The notes below the pieces were generated by a model, which saw nothing but the letters and a program-made list of their open reading frames with translations, ran no database searches and was not told where the DNA came from. Shown piece after piece: positions 6,898-8,336 of a stretch of DNA of 8,336 bases. Where the stretch lies: positions 1-8,336 of the forward strand of contig NVVI01000036.1 of NCBI GenBank assembly GCA_002402165.1, in the 5' to 3' direction. Position 1 is the stretch's first letter, and each line of letters starts with the position of its first letter. Source of the stretch: Flavobacteriales bacterium. Its GTDB lineage: Bacteria; Bacteroidota; Bacteroidia; Flavobacteriales_E; Vicingaceae. The translations under genes were made by a program, and so were the position numbers.

Positions 6898-7134
6898 TTA
6901 CCCTCCAGCAAATGGTGGTAACAAAGCTATCTCTTCATTTCCAGATAATTTATAATCATCATTAACTATTTCTTGATTTACTGCCACCTTAAAATTTATT
7001 TCCAACAAGTTTGGATATTTAGCCAATAAGTCCGCTTTTAATTCCTTAACTGATGAATAATTATTGTCTAGTAATTCCTCATCTTTTCCAGAAGCTTCTG
7101 CTGTCATTCCAAAATATTTAAGTTTCAAGGTCAC
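6898..7134 (-). CDS. moaD: Molybdopterin synthase sulfur carrier subunit MoaD
   Basis: A 78-residue ubiquitin-fold sulfur carrier. It begins with the typical beta strand LKLKYFGMTAEASG (3-16) and ends in PPFAGG (73-78); the terminal Gly-Gly is the site that MoeB adenylates and that becomes the thiocarboxylate used by MoaE. The start is GTG at 7132-7134, inside the 3' end of mobA (17-nt overlap). An in-frame TAA at 7144-7146 rules out a longer product with a common start codon. A TTG at 7126-7128 would give the shorter MKLKYF start also seen in this family, so the start is uncertain by two residues. The overlap with mobA suggests translational coupling. Its partner genes moeB and moaE follow downstream. 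Confidence 0.93.
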   Translation of the reverse strand: MTLKLKYFGMTAEASGKDEELLDNNYSSVKELKADLLAKYPNLLEINFKVAVNQEIVNDDYKLSGNEEIALLPPFAGG

Positions 7135-7678
7135 TTGGCGAATTTATGTTTGTGAATATTTTTTTATCAAAATGATTTGCATCAACAATATTCAAATTTA
7201 AGTTTTTGAATGCATTTAATAATTTTAATTGATCTTTTTCTAAAGAAACTGAAAAACTTTCTTCACATGATTTTGAGAATATTCCGATTAATTGATGCGA
7301 TCGATTCTCTTTTTCAGGAATAGTAATTTCATGATTTTTACTTTTATCAATTAAATAAGTAATTAGCTCTGAAGTCACATAAGGAATATCACAGCTCAGA
7401 ATAATATTTTCATCATTTTTAGAATAATGCAATCCCGTTTGTATTCCCGCTAAAGGACCTTTTCCTTTAATTATGTCTTTATACACTTTGAAACCAAGGT
7501 AGTTATAAACTTCATCATTGGCTATAATAATTACATCCTCTACTAAAGGATGAACAGCATCTATTACATACTGAATCATTGCTTTGCCATTCAATAAAAC
7601 TAGTCCTTTATCCTCATTCATTCTAGTGCTTTTTCCACCCGCTAAAATAATTGCTGTTCTATTTTTATTAATACTCAT
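7118..7678 (-). CDS. mobA: Molybdenum cofactor guanylyltransferase MobA
   Basis: A 186-residue nucleotidyltransferase, near the usual family length. It joins GMP from GTP to Mo-molybdopterin, giving the guanine dinucleotide cofactor of DMSO-reductase-family enzymes. The signature is at the N-terminus: ILAGGKSTRMNEDKG (11-25) with nucleotide-binding residues and K24. Next come GKGPLAGIQTGL (72-83), the metal-binding LSCDIPYVT (94-102, D97) and the C-terminal FTNINSPSDL (175-184), where MobA proteins usually have F-N-I-N-T-P-D-L. The ATG at 7676-7678 lies 3 nt after the moeA stop, and the end overlaps moaD. A role in molybdopterin cytosine dinucleotide synthesis (MocA-like) is less likely given these motifs. 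Confidence 0.92.
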   Translation of the reverse strand: MSINKNRTAIILAGGKSTRMNEDKGLVLLNGKAMIQYVIDAVHPLVEDVIIIANDEVYNYLGFKVYKDIIKGKGPLAGIQTGLHYSKNDENIILSCDIPYVTSELITYLIDKSKNHEITIPEKENRSHQLIGIFSKSCEESFSVSLEKDQLKLLNAFKNLNLNIVDANHFDKKIFTNINSPSDLET

Positions 7679-7681
7679 TAG

Positions 7682-8336
7682 CTAAGGAAATAATTGAACT
7701 TCAACCATATCATTTTCCTCAATGTAAGATGTTTCTGAATTAACATAAATAAAACAATTTGCTATTGCCATAGACTTAAGCATGTCAGAGCCTTGACCTT
7801 CTAAAATAGTTACTGTTTTATAATCTGTGTGAGCTTTGTAAAAAACTGCTCTACCTTCTTTTTTGTTTAAGGAAGATTTTAGAGGTAACTTTAAACTTGA
7901 CAATAGCACCTGTTTATTCCCTTTCATAATATTTATTGAAGTATAAACATATTGATAAAAACATGTTAAGGCTGCAGCAGGATTTCCTGGTAATGCAAAC
8001 ACATAACATGAATTTGTTCTCCCAAAATACAATGGCTTTCCAGGTTTTTGTTTCACTTTATAAAATACTTCTTCTACTTCATTACTTTCTAATCCTTCCT
8101 TCACAAAATCATAATCACCAACTGAGATTCCTCCGGATAATAAAAGTAACTCGCTATTTATAAGAGCATCTGAAATTGCCTGTTGAGTTTTTTCTTTATC
8201 ATCCTCTACTAAAATAATTTGTGGTTCAATATTTAACTTATTTAGAGCTGCCTTAAGCATAAAAGTATTTGACTCAAATATTTGCCCTTCTAATAAATCA
8301 TTTCCAGGTTTTATCAATTCATCACCTGTTGCAATG
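7682..8336 (-). CDS. moeA: Molybdopterin molybdenumtransferase MoeA, N-terminal part missing at window edge
   Basis: The last 217 residues of MoeA, in frame to the window edge. MoeA inserts molybdate into adenylylated molybdopterin, releasing AMP; MogA supplies its substrate. The visible part begins at the MoeA domain III motif IATGDEL and continues with LLSGGISVGDYDFVKE (65-80 of the visible part), KPGKPLYFG (97-105), ALPGNPAAAL (114-123) and domain IV with GQGSDMLKSMAIANCFIYV (180-198). These match the C-terminal half of E. coli MoeA (about 411 residues) along its length, so roughly 190 residues lie beyond 8336. A TTG at 8315-8317 could be taken as a start, but the conserved ATGDE just before it shows that the frame continues upstream. 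The TAG stop is followed by mobA after 3 nt. Confidence 0.94.
   Translation of the reverse strand, partial: IATGDELIKPGNDLLEGQIFESNTFMLKAALNKLNIEPQIILVEDDKEKTQQAISDALINSELLLLSGGISVGDYDFVKEGLESNEVEEVFYKVKQKPGKPLYFGRTNSCYVFALPGNPAAALTCFYQYVYTSINIMKGNKQVLLSSLKLPLKSSLNKKEGRAVFYKAHTDYKTVTILEGQGSDMLKSMAIANCFIYVNSETSYIEENDMVEVQLFP

Noticed and set aside
7936..8163. Plus-strand open frame of 75 codons
   Set aside because: Antisense to the strongly supported moeA domain III region; no motif and no sensible composition.
8315..8317. TTG start for a 211-residue MoeA
   Set aside because: The conserved IATGDE just upstream is in frame, so the TTG is an internal Leu codon and the gene continues past the edge.

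Overview
The window looks like a piece of chromosome from a marine- or freshwater-type flavobacterium (phylum Bacteroidota). It is AT-rich. It carries a large secreted protein with a flavobacterial signal peptide and the PKD, cleaved-adhesin and SprB-like modules common in that phylum, a fused MoaC-MogA protein, and a Bacteroidota-style promoter candidate. TAA, TAG and TGA all act as stops, so the standard bacterial code applies. Every supported gene lies on the minus strand, so the window is read from high to low coordinates.

Region 1 (about 8336 to 4317) is a molybdenum cofactor (Moco) biosynthesis cluster, in transcription order: moeA (5' end cut by the window edge), mobA, moaD, moeB-rhodanese, moaE, moaC-mogA fusion. 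Most junctions are tight: 3 nt, a 17-nt overlap, then 3 nt and 1 nt. The one break is 120 bp between moaD and moeB, which holds short intergenic repeats. The genes cover cPMP formation (MoaC half), sulfur loading of MoaD (MoeB plus rhodanese), dithiolene formation (MoaD and MoaE), adenylylation (MogA half), metal insertion (MoeA) and guanylylation (MobA). MobA implies that the cell makes a guanine-dinucleotide cofactor for DMSO-reductase-family enzymes. MoaA, the radical-SAM partner of MoaC, is not in the window and may lie beyond position 8336.

Region 2 (4225 to 4316) is a 92-bp intergenic gap with a plausible promoter for the next gene.

Region 3 (4224 to 1) is one uninterrupted reading frame of 1408 codons that runs off the left edge. 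It encodes a secreted M43-family (pappalysin/cytophagalysin-like) zinc metalloprotease followed by a long string of beta-sandwich modules: PKD, an unrecognised domain, cleaved-adhesin, PKD and SprB-like repeats. Its C-terminus, where a type IX secretion sorting domain would be expected, is outside the window. Nothing in the sequence links it functionally to the Moco genes.

I found no RNA genes, CRISPR arrays, insertion sequences or phage genes, and no convincing sign of a wholly new system. The points worth a second look are the modular protease, the two fusion proteins, the zinc-ligand loss in MoeB, a substitution in the MoaE active-site loop, and the intergenic repeats.
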